A stretch of 64,000 nt of DNA from Diadema setosum (taxonomy: Eukaryota > Echinodermata > Echinoidea > Diadematoida > Diadematidae): the NCBI RefSeq assembly GCF_964275005.1, contig NC_092702.1, positions 33,270,726-33,334,725 of the forward strand, written 5' to 3'. The translations under genes and the position numbers were made by a program. The notes under the pieces are model-generated. The model made no database searches and was not told the DNA's origin. It worked only from the letters and a program-made list of their open reading frames with translations. Positions 23,773 to 35,751 of the stretch are shown in pieces; the stretch's first letter is position 1, and every line of letters starts with the position of its first letter.

Positions 23773-25390
23773 AGATCTTTTCCCAGATCAGTAATCAGTT
23801 TCAATTTTAATATGTTCAGTTTGCTTAAATTTCGCCACTTGTGCAAATGAAGTCATTGATAACAAAATCAGCAATGTTCACATCGAAACAGAAAAAAAAG
23901 AGAGTTTACCTAGAATAGATAAACATGTAATTGTGTGTATGATATGCGTACATACGTACATTTCATCCTATCTAATGGTATACAGGTGGAGGAGACCGTT
24001 GAAGAAAATCAATTCGCTTGACTGAGATACTGGCCTCGGGGCGATATGGCATCTGAGAAATTTCCCTTATTTTTATTGAAGGGAAAACACATCAACACAA
24101 ATAAACAACTTGAACTTCGAGGATTTTAAAGAGCCGAGAGGATATATGAAATACATAGGGAATGTAACAACACAGTGAAAAAGACAGAAATAAATCTAAA
24201 GGAACAGGTCACGAAAAGGGATGTGAAGGTTGAAAGGAATAAAAAAGGTTTGTTGGTTGGCATTGTTTTTTGTTCTCCTTCTTCTCTCCAACTTCTTCTG
24301 TTTATCCTGTCTTCTTCTTCTTTGAATCCTTCTTCCTCTTTTTTTTTTTTGCTATCTTCGTCACCTTTCTATTCTTGTTGTTTCGCAGTTGCATTTCTTT
24401 ATCTTGTGTCATATATTTTGTTCGTTCCATTACGTTTCACTCTTTTTACCACAGTTTTTTTTTTTCTTTTTAACACAGACTATCGTTGGCGGCATCGAAT
24501 TATTCTGACGACTGCTTCCCTAAAGAGATGACTCTCGTGAAATTTATATAACATTTAAGCCATTTTTTATTGAGAATTTATGATGATTTATCATTTGCCG
24601 TTTATCGAAATTGATTATCATAATGAACGTGATGTATAGAACAGTAATTGATCATCCAGCCATTTTCCCCCCAAGATGGTTTTGAAAAAATGGCTCACAG
24701 GGATTCACAGTAGGCCTATTCCTCATTTGGTGCAGTGTACTGTACTCATTGTTTAAAATTGCCCTTACTGAGCATGCGCAGGAGGAAAGACATCAGCAAA
24801 AGGGCGACTATCCGAATTCACATATCAGAACTTGGATTACCGTTACTTCTTATGGATGCTCACTGAAAGCAGACAATTCGTCTGGCCTATCATTTTCAAT
24901 TCTCAGTGACGACTCCCGCAATCAAGGACAGGGCGAGCACATGGCTTCTGTGACGTTACTGCTATCAAGGTCGGGCGAAGATCTATGTCTATCGCATGAT
25001 CGAACATCCCATGAAACAGGACACTCATTGTTGCTTGGCTTTCAAAGAGACAGTGGTGCACGCATGACCGATAAGTGACCGAGGAACGGAGGTCGGTCTT
25101 TGGTTGGTTTCTTCGTATGTGTATTATGGCATGTTTGCTTCTTTCTTTCTTCTTCTAATAAAGATGTGTGAGGTAAACAAAAGAAATTAAAACTGTAAAC
25201 TATACTGCAACTTCATGTCTACTTTTTATTTGTGTTTTTTTCACCTCTTGCCATGGAAGAAAACACATTTGCTGTTATAAATGATATCGTTCTGTGTCTC
25301 TTGTGTGAATGATAATCCTATGGTGTATTTTTTATCATTTTTATTTTTCTCTCATACACTGAGGTGTGTGTGTGTATGTGTCTGTGTGTG
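23773..25390. other. Gene-free stretch
   Basis: A pyrimidine-rich zone (24,280-24,470) and an unconvincing 109-codon open frame (24,749-25,078) are present. I see no splice-supported exon. Confidence 0.45.
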
Positions 25391-25762
25391 TCAAAGGCAT
25401 CATTTACCATTTGCAGAAGAAACAAAAACCCAGCATTAATGCTTCAAAATAGTTCTAAAATGTGAGTTAGGGATAGAAACAACCAATGTAAAAGATTGAA
25501 TCATTATAATCAACGTTAAGTATTGTTGAATATGCAAAATGTGAACAATAGTTATAATAAACTTGTTTCTAGACTAAACTGTATACAGTTATGGTTTAAT
25601 GAAAAGAACAGTGATATCTGTTATATTTCAAGCCTTACTGCGAAATTTCTATGTGGTAGGATGTTTTGTGATACAACTGAACTGCACATAATTATGCATC
25701 AAGTGAATCTCGAACATTTTTTTTTTGTAATCATCACTCCCAATGGTAAACAATACCTTTAA
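25391..25762. repeat. TTAA-flanked element, family C, copy 2
   Basis: It matches 13234-13615 and 57530-57902. It begins CAAAGGCATCATTTACC and ends AATACCTTTAA. Like the other copies it contains AGTTATAATAA and ATGTGGTAGGATG-like segments. No coding capacity. Confidence 0.75.
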
Positions 25763-26565
25763 ATATTGGAGTCATCCTATATACATGTTTACATGCTTAC
25801 GCATTTATATACATTATGCTGAGATGATGTAAATATGCGTAAAGGCCTTCATTTGAGAAAGAGAGAATGCATGAGAAATATAGAAATACAGATATTAAGA
25901 ACAAGACTCTCGATGTTCTAACAATGCATAAATAGAATCAGAGTATGCGATAAATGTATTTAATGAGCCACAGTTATGACTTTTCTGTTCCGTTCGTGTT
26001 TCGCTGTATCATCAAGCTGCTTAATGAACACCGTTGTTGTTATTTGCACAAAAACTTCCTGACGCCGATGAATTCTCGTTATGTAGTACGATGTCACAGA
26101 ATTGATTTTCTATTTGCTTTGTTTTTACACATTCAGAACTACCATACCACTTAAAATGCGTAGCTACTATCATAACCTTCGTTGTTCAATGTTGTACTTC
26201 ATGTTGGCGACAAGAAAGATTTCCAGGAAATCGTCTCAGCTGAAGCTGATTACCAGCGTGGTAGCTCAGTGATTCCCAATAAGAGCCCGCGACGGCAGAC
26301 CTCCAAGTGCGCCCAGATCCTTGATGGAAGACATATTACACTGAGAGCACTGTCCAGTAAACAAAAACAGATATTATCTTGCTAGTGAGGTAGGCATCTT
26401 TAATGCAAATTCTTCCTCGGGTTCCACTTCTTTCTTCATTTTGTTTTTCTTTTTGAGGAAAGAAAATTGTTGACATCATCTTTAATAGTGGAATGATAAT
26501 GGTCACCTTAAAACAAGGTTAATGAACAGGCGTTCCTCTCCTTGTAAGTACCGAAGTTCTTGTTT

Positions 26566-26707
26566 CATCATCATCATCATCATCATCCTCATCAGCAGCA
26601 GCAGCATCATCAATCCACATGTGTCATCATCATCATAATCAACATCATCATCTTTTTTTTTCTTTTTCTTCTTCTTCTTCTTCTTCTTCTTCTTCTTCTT
26701 CTTCTTT
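26566..26707. repeat. (ATC)n and (CTT)n arrays
   Basis: Interrupted ATC units followed by about 13 CTT units. Reads as poly-Lys on the minus strand, not a gene. Confidence 0.9.
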
Positions 26708-26856
26708 GACTTGTTCGTCATCTTTGCCTTAAGCTACATCGTTATCATCAGTAGAAGTGGAAGTACTAGAGTGAATGTTTTGGCTCTAAAAAATATTGCC
26801 GTATTATAAATAATGTCGAGAGGTGGATTTTCATTTTCTCTGATCTCCATCTCTTT

Positions 26857-26918
26857 CATCATCATCATCTTCTTCTTCTTCTTCTTCTTCTTCTTCTTCT
26901 TCTTCTTCTTCTTCTTCG
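26857..26918. repeat. (CTT)n microsatellite
   Basis: About 17 CTT units after a short ATC run. Reads as poly-Lys on the minus strand. Confidence 0.9.
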
Positions 26919-29257
26919 GCTTCAGCTTCTTCCTCTTCTTCTTTTCGACCATCCCCAACTAAGATGTTATATCAGCATTTTCCTATCAATACTTATTTTC
27001 TCCAGCTTCAATTTGATCATTATCTTTTCGATAATCCTCGTCATTAATCTTTTTTCTTTTCATTATCTTCTCCTTCATAGTCTTATTGTTCACAGTCTCC
27101 TTCATAATCAAATTGGCGGTTTCCCAGCAGGAAACTTCCATCTAAGTGTCTGATGAAAGTCAAGATTATCTGAAAGAGATCCGTCTTCTTTCTGCAAGGC
27201 AGGTCAGCTGTGTCAAGGGTAATTAATGTCAGACCATTTTTTTTTCTGTTCTTGATCGCTTTAACTTAATGTTTTTTGACCAGTGTAAGCTTCTTTGCTC
27301 CCTTTATCTGCATCCACAAGCTCCGATGATCCGGGGAAAAACCTGGATTTACTCCGATAAGTCTGGTGGCATCCGAGTGACGCGGCGTCCTCGGCTGGTT
27401 TGGGAATCTAGGTTTTGTTTTCTTGTTGATTTTTTGTTTGGTTGTTGTAGTTGTTTTAGCAAGCCAAGAACAAGAATTTGTACCATGAAGGTATTACAAG
27501 ATTACTGTTCATAATGAAAAATCCATAGATTAAGATAACAAATCTAATTCGAGGCGACACGATCAATCGTAGCAATCGAGGCAAATCATACAACCAATCT
27601 TGATTATGCATAATACAAGGCAAATATACATAATAAGGATAGCTGTTGAACTCTTTCGTATCTGAGGCACTTTATTTCCGAGAAATAGATTTACAAAAGA
27701 AGAGATAGAATGATAAATGACATTAAATATTTATCGTGAGGAAGGTCTTTCAGCGTTTCAATACCTGGAAAAGCTCTGCCATCATATTATAAATGAACTA
27801 TGAAGCCTAAGCATGTTGCCACCATATCATTGATTGTATTTGATTTGAGCACAGTACAAGCAACCAATTAATAACGACATAGTTACATAATCACGATTGT
27901 TAGCATTGTTCAGCACTGTATCATAGTACTCAGTGCGAATATTCAACGTGTTGAGGAATAATTCAGGATACTTTTACATCTTCATCTGAATCTTTAAATT
28001 ATGAGGCCAGAATATCCAAAGTACGGCATGTATATCACAGCATGTGTAACAGCATGTATATAAAAGCAAGAGATCATCAAACCTATTACACTGTACATAA
28101 TTTACAAGAAATACCTGTAGACATTACAATGTTTTGAAATGCAAGATCCATGCATGATCCCTTGAGTAGTTACGTGTCAATAGCTCTCAAATCTTTAATA
28201 TATCCTTATATCAGTTTAACCTGCACTTTTACAACACTCGATACATGTTGCGCTGGTCTTGATACGGTAAGGAGGGAAATGAGATCCAACATTGTTGGCA
28301 TTCATTGCATAGCTTTGCATCTATAGCTAGTTCCTGAAATATTTTTCGTGTGACACTGATGGAAACCATGCACATTTTGTTTGACTTTGCGGGGAGGAAC
28401 CGGGAGAAACACGGCAACCGTTTTCGACGTAGATATTCAATGATGGGATTGGATTTCCTGTTACCAAATTCCCGTCTTGTACAATGAATGTTAGACTGTA
28501 ATATCCGATTCAATCTTTGGTTTGTATTTTATCGCGCTCCTGAAAGTATATGAAAATTATGTGGGGTGTGGGTGTGTGGATGTGTGTGTACACGAGTGTA
28601 TAGAATTGTATTATTCGTACATTTACATCAATTTTATGTGGGTTCCCGTATTCTTTATACGACGTTGTGAGCATGTATATTCATGACACTAGAATTCAAT
28701 TAGATGTTCTTTTTGAAAATAAAATCAAACTTGACATTTGAAAATTGAAAATTGATTCATGTATCTCTCTTTCTCGCTCCCCTCTCACCTCTTTCTCTTT
28801 CTCTCTTCGTTTCAATGAGTGGATGAACTTTTGCTGTTCAACCATTGCCTGATATACTGCAAAATGTTCGTACACCGAACTCAATATCAAAATACTTTAC
28901 TTAACCTTGTGATAATGACGTTATCAAACTATGCATGTTCAATGTACTTGGAATCCATTTTGTATGCATTAATTGTTGCTATGTCGGGTAATTTTGAACC
29001 ATGGTCTCTGATTATCAACATTATATTACAAGGTAAACAAGTGAAAAAATGTACATACTATTCCCGTCAAGCACATTACCATCTGAAATTTTAGAATGGG
29101 AATACAAAATGGTTTGAATCCGACTAAGACAAAGAAATGAATACCTGCGACAAGAAAATGGATATGTCAAAATTAAAGTATCCAAATGTGATTTGGAATG
29201 GAAAAACTTATATAAACATATATACATACAGATTGAAGCTGTCTTTCCAAAAGAGGT

Positions 29258-29321
29258 TTGTTTGTTTGTTTGTTTGTATGTTTGTTTGTTTGTCTGTTTG
29301 TTTGTTTGTTTGTTTGTTTGT
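29258..29321. repeat. (TTTG)n microsatellite
   Basis: About 16 TTTG units with two substitutions, directly abutting the left end of a family A element. Confidence 0.9.
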
Positions 29322-29715
29322 TTAAAGGCTGTGTACAGTTCTGGTCGAGGTGAGGATTTAGCTGTTAACGTTTTGCGAGATATTAAAAAACCACTCTATG
29401 AGATGTCAAAGAGCATGCAGTTCTAAGGGGTATCAAAAGTTTATTCGATGAAAATCGGTTTTGAAATGGCTGAGATATCCAAAAACAAGGTGAAACAAAG
29501 AGATCCTAATAAAGTTGTGGCATGTCGCCTTTTATTATTAGCACTTTTTTTTTAGATATCTCAGCAATTTGAAAACCAATTTTCATCAAATAAACGTTGA
29601 ATCCTTCTTAAAATTACATGCTCTTTCATATTTCATAAGAGGCTTTTCATTATCTCACTTAGGAATGTTCAAAACATGAATCCCCACCTCAACCAGTACT
29701 GTACAGTCCCTTTAA
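29322..29715. repeat. Palindromic TTAA-flanked element, family A, copy 3
   Basis: It begins TTAAAGGCTGTGTACAG and ends CTGTACAGTCCCTTTAA. The arms are inverted copies of each other, with GATGAAAATCGGTTTTGAAA in the left arm reappearing inverted in the right arm. Similar to the copies at 4518, 33085, 38577 and 60548. Confidence 0.85.
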
Positions 29716-31092
29716 TATCTTTCTCTCTCAATTCTCCTTTTCCGTCTTCTCTTTCTTTCTTCCATCCACTCCTTTGAATTACACGACTATTCGAAAATTG
29801 TTCCCATCCAAATTGAGATTTTTCTCTTGAACAGGTGACGGCCATCCTCATTACGCGTTGATATCAAACTACAGGTCCATGGAAAAACGCAACGTCTTGT
29901 CACACACATTAGAAAAAATGACTGCGAGCCCAATGTAAACTGATCTTCTCAATCAATCTGCTGTTATTCTCGAATCTCTTTCTTCTCCTATCTCACAATT
30001 GAATCAATGTATAAAAGTAATTATCACTCAATTAAAGGAAAGCTCGCATGTGTGTGTATTAAGTAAAGATGCGTTAAATGCAAGCGGACCACACATACAC
30101 ATCTCGCCTTTTGAAACCAACATCACTTGTATTTACTGCCACCTTGGGGTCGTTACGTAATAATGAGATGCTCTTTCAAGTCTCTTTGCTCTGGCTTAGA
30201 TCCTAATGTGTGTTTGATTTGATGTCAATGGCCTGTCCCCCTGTAAGTGTTGCTTAATGAATTGGGTGCCTGAAACAGGTTGATGGATTCATCTGCATGG
30301 CTTCAGGTCATAAAGATATGATACGAAATCTAGGGAGACGTGTTTGAGAAAGACATTCAAAATCAATACACAAACAAACAACGATATAATCCAATTGTAA
30401 ACTGGTTAATCAGTTTGTAGGTCATAAGTGGAAAGAAATCATTTGTATATCATATAAGTAAAGAACAATACCTACACTTCTAAATTGTGATGTAAAATAT
30501 AAAGGCGTAAATTTTCATCATAAAGCTTACTTGGAATATTTCATAGGAAAATATATATACTAAATTCTCCCCCACCCATCCCACCCCACAAAATACAGAA
30601 AAATTAATGATGATAATGATTTGTTGCTTATGAAATCATTTCCTATAGACCCATCTCATTAAGTTCCACAAGAACAATGAGTGTAAACATGAATTTCATG
30701 AAGAAATTCGACACGCCCTTAGGACAGACAATCGAAGAACTATTTTGTAACCGGGAGTGCATTCATCACGACCCACTTTGAGTGGCGGGCTTTTGTCATG
30801 ATTCACTTTGACAACGACTTGACAAAACGAGTGCATCACCGTCTCTTCCTCTTTGAAGCATTGACACCTCAGTCTCATTACTTCAACGACTCGTTCCAAT
30901 TTAGCTCTTATTACATCAATTTAAGATGTCGCTCGAGCCTGTAATCGGCATGCTTCTCACCTAGACACGTTATCTCTACATACTTCTTGCTCTCCTTCCT
31001 CTGTATCTCTCTTCTCTTCCTCATCTTCTGCTCCTTCGTCATCTTCATCCTCTTCCTCATTGTCATCTTCTCATTCTCCTTTTTAATACGAA
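29716..31092. other. Gene-free AT-rich stretch
   Basis: No supported exon, RNA gene or clear transposon seen. Confidence 0.5.
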
Positions 31093-31220
31093 TTCTTCTT
31101 CTTCTTCTTCTTCTTCTTCTTCTTCTTCTTCTTCTTCTTCCGTTATCATTATTATCATTAATATCATTTTCATTATTACTACTATTATTATACTTTATCA
31201 TTACTACCATGATATTAATG

Positions 31221-31253
<33 letters not shown>

Positions 31254-31436
31254 TACTGCTGCTGCCACTACTACTACCACTACTATTACTACTACTACTA
31301 CTACTACTGCTGCTGCTGCCACTACTACTACCACTACTATTACTACTGCTGCTACTACTACTACTACTGCTGCTGCCACTACTACTACCACTACTATTAC
31401 TACTGCTGCTACTACTACTACTACTACTACTACTAT

Positions 31437-31491
<55 letters not shown>
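31093..31491. repeat. (TTC)n then (ACT/GCT)n arrays
   Basis: About 16 TTC units at 31,093-31,140, then about 270 bp of ACT units with periodic GCTGCTGCC blocks at 31,221-31,491. The periodic blocks give a higher-order repeat. A 174-codon open frame runs through it, but it is a simple-sequence artefact. Confidence 0.9.
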
Positions 31492-31515
31492 GTTGTGTAT
31501 TATTGTACTAGTATG

Positions 31516-32270
31516 TATAGGTTTTTCCATCCATTTTCGCACTTTTGTCATTCAATTTCAAAGATTTATTATTCAATTTCGTCCCGAGAAGCACGTGGAA
31601 CGCAAATCCTAACTTCAGTTTCGTCAATTGTCATTGTAATTCGTTTTTCGTCAAACATTTTCGAAGACATAGCATTCAAAATCGTCAATTGTCATTCAAA
31701 TTCATCCCTCCCGCTGACGCATCGCAGAATTTGAAAATCAAATTCGTTTTTGTTCACACAATTTCATAAATTTTTCATTGAAATTAGCCAGATGTTGTCG
31801 TACGCGAGACGGTAGGTCTGTTTGTTTCAGTGTGTATTCGGATTGCTTGTGTGTGTGTCTGTATCTGTGGTTCTGTGTGTGTGTGTGTGGGGGGGGGGGG
31901 GGACACTTGTGTGTATGTTAACTCCTGAATGTAAAATGTGAACGGTTACAGAAAAAATACATGAATGACTGGGAAATCACACCGGATAGAGATATGAGAC
32001 GAATATGAATGAAAATTTAACGAAAATGATTGACAAAAGACGAAATCGATCCTGCTGTTTTGAGTGCTGAGAGTGAGACTGACGAATTTGAACTGTAAAT
32101 GACGAAAATGTATGCCAAATGACTAAATTGAATGGACTTTATTTGAAAATGAACGACGAAAGATGAACTTGAAAGTAAGATTGGCCTATTAACGACATCC
32201 CGCGACGAAATTGAAGTAAAAATTTGTGAAATTGAATGAAAAAGTTTGAAAATAAATGGGAAAACCTATA
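31516..32270. repeat. Long-inverted-repeat element, family F, copy 1
   Basis: It starts TATAGGTTTTTCCATCCATT and ends AATGGGAAAACCTATA. Long imperfect inverted repeats (roughly 200 bp each) include CATTCAATTTC and GAAATTGAATG. The middle has (GT)n and poly-G. It is closely similar to 53977-55122 but lacks about 380 bp found there. No transposase frame is visible, so it is non-autonomous. Confidence 0.8.
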
Positions 32271-32275
32271 TTATT

Positions 32276-32425
32276 GTGTATGTTTGTATATGATTGTTAT
32301 GTATATATTTTATTGTATCATAATACATTACAGCAGGGCTCCCTTGGAAAGTAGGTCTTGCGGCTTGAATGGGACTACCCTGCTTTTATAAAGAAGACAA
32401 TAAATAAATAAAAAATAAAATAAAA
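32276..32425 (+). mobile_element. LINE 3' end, CR1/L2-like tail
   Basis: The motif CAGCAGGGCTCCCTTGG, then GAATGGGACTACCCTGC and AATAAATAAATAAA, resembles the 3' end of CR1/L2-type non-LTR retrotransposons as I remember it. No reverse transcriptase sequence precedes it, so only the extreme 3' end was inserted or survives. It follows the family F element directly and runs into an ACT array. Confidence 0.5.
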
Positions 32426-32429
32426 ATGC

Positions 32430-32477
32430 TACTACTACTACTACTACTATTACTACTTCTGTTACTAGTCCTATCAT

Positions 32478-32527
<50 letters not shown>

Positions 32528-32640
32528 AAAGATACTATAACCCACTGTTGCTGCTATTACTAGTCCTTCGTCATCATCACCATCACCATCACCATCACCA
32601 TCATCATCATCATCATCATCATCATCACCATCATCATCGT
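32430..32640. repeat. (ACT)n and (ATC)n arrays
   Basis: ACT units at 32,430-32,526 and CATCAC/ATC units at about 32,570-32,640. Confidence 0.9.
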
Positions 32641-33084
32641 CATAATTATTCTCTTGTACTCATTTATCTTCTGGGAGAAATTTCTTAATCTCATGTTGCA
32701 CGGAATACTATTTCAAGATGTCCTATCATCGTGATCATACTCAGTATCGGCGTGGTATACGTAAACATGCGGTCGATACGAAGGTAGAGCAAAATAGATA
32801 ATTGATCTCGAATCAAAGCTGCAATGGATCTGGCTTTTGTCATTCTTCATTTCCAGCCATCACTCACTCCCAACGCAAGGCTTTATGCTTTAAGGTCCAC
32901 TTACACAATCAGTGTGAATGGCTGCCTGAACTGAGTGTTATCGGTGCTGTTTTACTCCTAGAAGAACCTTGTCGAATATGGGGTATGCTATCAAGCACCT
33001 TGATGATAATAATAGTCACTTTATAGTCCAGATTAAAGGACTGACGATTGACGTCCTGGTAGAATCAACATCGTCCATACAGCG

Positions 33085-33474
33085 TTAAAGGGATCGTATA
33101 GTTTTGGTTGGGACCTGATTTCAGGTTTCTAACATTTTTTGGTGAGATAATGAAAAACCTCTTATGAAATATGAAAGAGCATGTAATTCCATGAGGAATT
33201 CAACGTTTATTTGGTGAAAATTGGTTTTGAAATGGCTGAGGATATCCAAAACAGAGCGATTCTAAAAAGCGTGGGACCCACACTTTATTACGATCGCTTT
33301 GTTTTACTTTGTTTTTGGATGTTTCAGTCATTCCAAACCCAATTTTCATCAAATAAACTTTGAATTCCTCTTAAAATGCTATGCTCTGTACTATTTCATG
33401 AGTGTTTTCTTGGTATCTCGCAAAAAGTTAAAAGCCCAATTCTCATCTCCACCAATACTGTACTATCCCTTTAA
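33085..33474. repeat. Palindromic TTAA-flanked element, family A, copy 4
   Basis: The ends are TTAAAGGGATCGTATAG and CTATCCCTTTAA. It is nearly full length and very similar to the copy at 38577-38966. An open frame through the right arm (FVFGCFSHSKP...) recurs in other copies because the DNA is repeated. Confidence 0.88.
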
Positions 33475-33504
33475 GCAGGACGGAGAAAATGTTATATACA
33501 TTTC

Positions 33505-33655
33505 ATTATTCCGAAGGTTCGTTATAGTCCGAAAAAGGAGACTCGTTATTCCGAATGTTAGTTACTCCGAAAACAAAATAAGGTTCGTAAGTAAGTCAGA
33601 AGGTTCGCTAGCACCCCCCCCCCTGTTTTTCAATTTCGGACTATCGAACCTTATT
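33505..33655. repeat. Degenerate TTCCGAAGGTTCG repeat
   Basis: Variants of TTATTCCGAAGGTTCGTTA recur four to five times in direct orientation, followed after a C tract by an inverted remnant (ATTTCGGACTATCGAACC). This is a short, decayed repeat cluster of unknown family. Confidence 0.5.
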
Positions 33656-35459
33656 TCATTTTTTTTTTTTTTTGATTAACAAACTGTGAGAATGACGACC
33701 CCACCCCTTTTTTTTTTCATCCTGGCCATATGTTGTTTCTATGTCGTTTCCGGTGTGTAGAAAACATTATATGCAACTCGTAATGGGAAGTAAATAGGGC
33801 AAGAACACTCTTGTATAACTGTGAGCAGTAGGGGGTTTATACTGATAATGAAACAACAACAAAACATAATTGCGACTGAGCTCTGAAGACACTATGGATG
33901 TACTTCAAATCATAATCTTCTATCTACTAGTACCTACAGTTTCGATGCAGAGGGGTTTACAGCCTATTCTGTTTGCATCCTACATACACAACAGTGCAGG
34001 CACTGTAATGGCATCCCAAAGGAACTGCGACTGAGCTTTAGAGAACATTAAAAGTGGTTAACCGTAACGACTGTGTTTTCTTATCGGCAATGGACACATA
34101 ATCCTATCAATCCCCTCTCCTTGTTTCTTTCTCCCTGTGCAATTAAGCGATACCTTACAAATGAGCGACATTGAAGAATTGATCGGCCGTGAAGCCTTAT
34201 ACAGTTCGCGGTAAGTGATAAAATGTCTGCTCTTCCAGAGGGGAAATTGGAGGTAAAAAGAGTTTGCTTTGTGCGCGTTGATAATATCAGACGAAGGCTT
34301 TGCTCCTTCGATTTGGAACGAGAGAAAGAGATGAAAAGCAGAACAAGACAGGAGCGTCCTTGCGATCGGTTTTCCGAAAGCAAAAACACTGTGACTATGT
34401 CTGGTTTTTCAATAAATTGAAGTAAATTGAATTGAAGTTGGTATACTAGTACTGGTTTATGTTGTTGTTTCTTTGTTTGTTTGTTTTATTTTGTTTCCTT
34501 TTTTGTTTTGTATTTGTTTTGTGTTTGTTTTGTTTGTTTGTTTGGTTGGTTGGTTGGGTTTTTTTTTTTTTGCTTTTTGTTTGTCTGTTTGTTTGTTTTT
34601 TTATTTTTGTTTTTTGCTTTTTTGCTTTTCACAACACAACTTACGCCGGCCTCGCTGACAAGGACCAAAGGAAAGGAATATTCTAATGACTGTCAAGCTT
34701 TTTTCATGTTAATGTCCAAAAATATTGCATGTCCTCGTTAAAGAGAGCAAGAATGTATGTCGGTCATTTCGAAAAAAAGCTTTAAAAAAAGATAAACACA
34801 CAAACAAAAACAAAAACAAAAACAAATCCATGAGGAAATCTGTGATGTCAAGGCATCAACTCGTTGTCGGAGGAGAAAAATAGTTCACTGCTCGGGAGAA
34901 TCTCTGTGTGATTCTAAAGTTTCAGCAATTTGGCGCCATTTCTGGTCAGGAAGCGGCCACCGGATGTCTGGCGGTACGTCTGGCGCCACTTGTGTCTCAG
35001 ATGTCACGTGATCAACCTGGGCATGGAAGCGGTGCCACTTGATTTGGAGCGCGTGACGACGTATGGGAAACATGAGATACCCTTCAAAGTTCGTGACATC
35101 GTCAGCTCGCTTCCTTTCTTCAAGTTACAGGTCCTTTGAAAAGCAACATCAGTGCAGACGACAGAAAAAAAAATGTTAGAATAATAAATCATCTTGCACA
35201 ACAGTAGCTTTGTGTAATTATGTGGGTTTGCGGGTTTTTTTTTTCATTTTGTTTGATGCTTGCATCATTCTTGTCTTCATAAGAACTTCGGTATGATCAA
35301 CTACGTTTGGATGAGAGTGTATGTGAAACTGTATAGGTGTGAGTCTGCATAATTATAAAATTCAAGAACTACTGTCCTCGGTGTCTATTGTAGACCGGCA
35401 TCGAGAACAAAAAACAGAAAAGCTAAATCATCTCTCTCTCTCTTTGCAGAATTAGCAAT

Positions 35460-35464
<5 letters not shown>

Positions 35465-35522
<58 letters not shown>

Positions 35523-35525
35523 TAT
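35465..35525. repeat. (AT)n microsatellite
   Basis: About 28 AT units with one CATATATA interruption near the end. Confidence 0.9.
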
Positions 35526-35669
35526 AATATATCCGTATATAAGACAATATGTGTGTTCGTCAAATATACTAGGTACTGATAGCATGATTCATGCGCATTT
35601 CTGGAGTTCTGTTCAATTATTGCTGATATTATTTGACCAACATGTGGACTACAAATTACTTAAACTGTA

Positions 35670-35670
35670 T

Positions 35671-35750
<80 letters not shown>
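35670..35750. repeat. Compound (AC)n(AT)n microsatellite
   Basis: About 11 AC units followed by about 29 AT units, the same order as at 18,679. Confidence 0.92.

Positions 35751-35751
<1 letters not shown>

Larger units (their letters stand above)
25763..29257. other. Gene-free stretch with CTT/ATC arrays
   Basis: Simple repeats at 26,566-26,707 (ATC then CTT) and 26,857-26,918 (CTT). A 67-codon open frame near 26,182 and a 94-codon minus-strand frame at 28,229-28,513 lack homology or splice support that I can recognise. Confidence 0.45.

Noticed and set aside
24749-25078. A 109-codon open frame
   Set aside because: No recognised domain, weak start context, no splice partner.
26240-26300. 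A tRNA A-box-like string (GGTAGCTCAGTGATT)
   Set aside because: No B box at the right distance and no cloverleaf.
28229-28513. A 94-codon minus-strand frame with scattered Cys
   Set aside because: No motif spacing that fits a known domain and no neighbouring exon.
30987-31551. Open frames of 174 and 115 codons rich in Leu/Tyr or Ser
   Set aside because: Products of TTC and ACT trinucleotide arrays.
34885-35201. Overlapping 62-69 codon frames in a GC-richer spot
   Set aside because: No homology that I recognise and both strands are equally open; may be an exon but cannot be supported.
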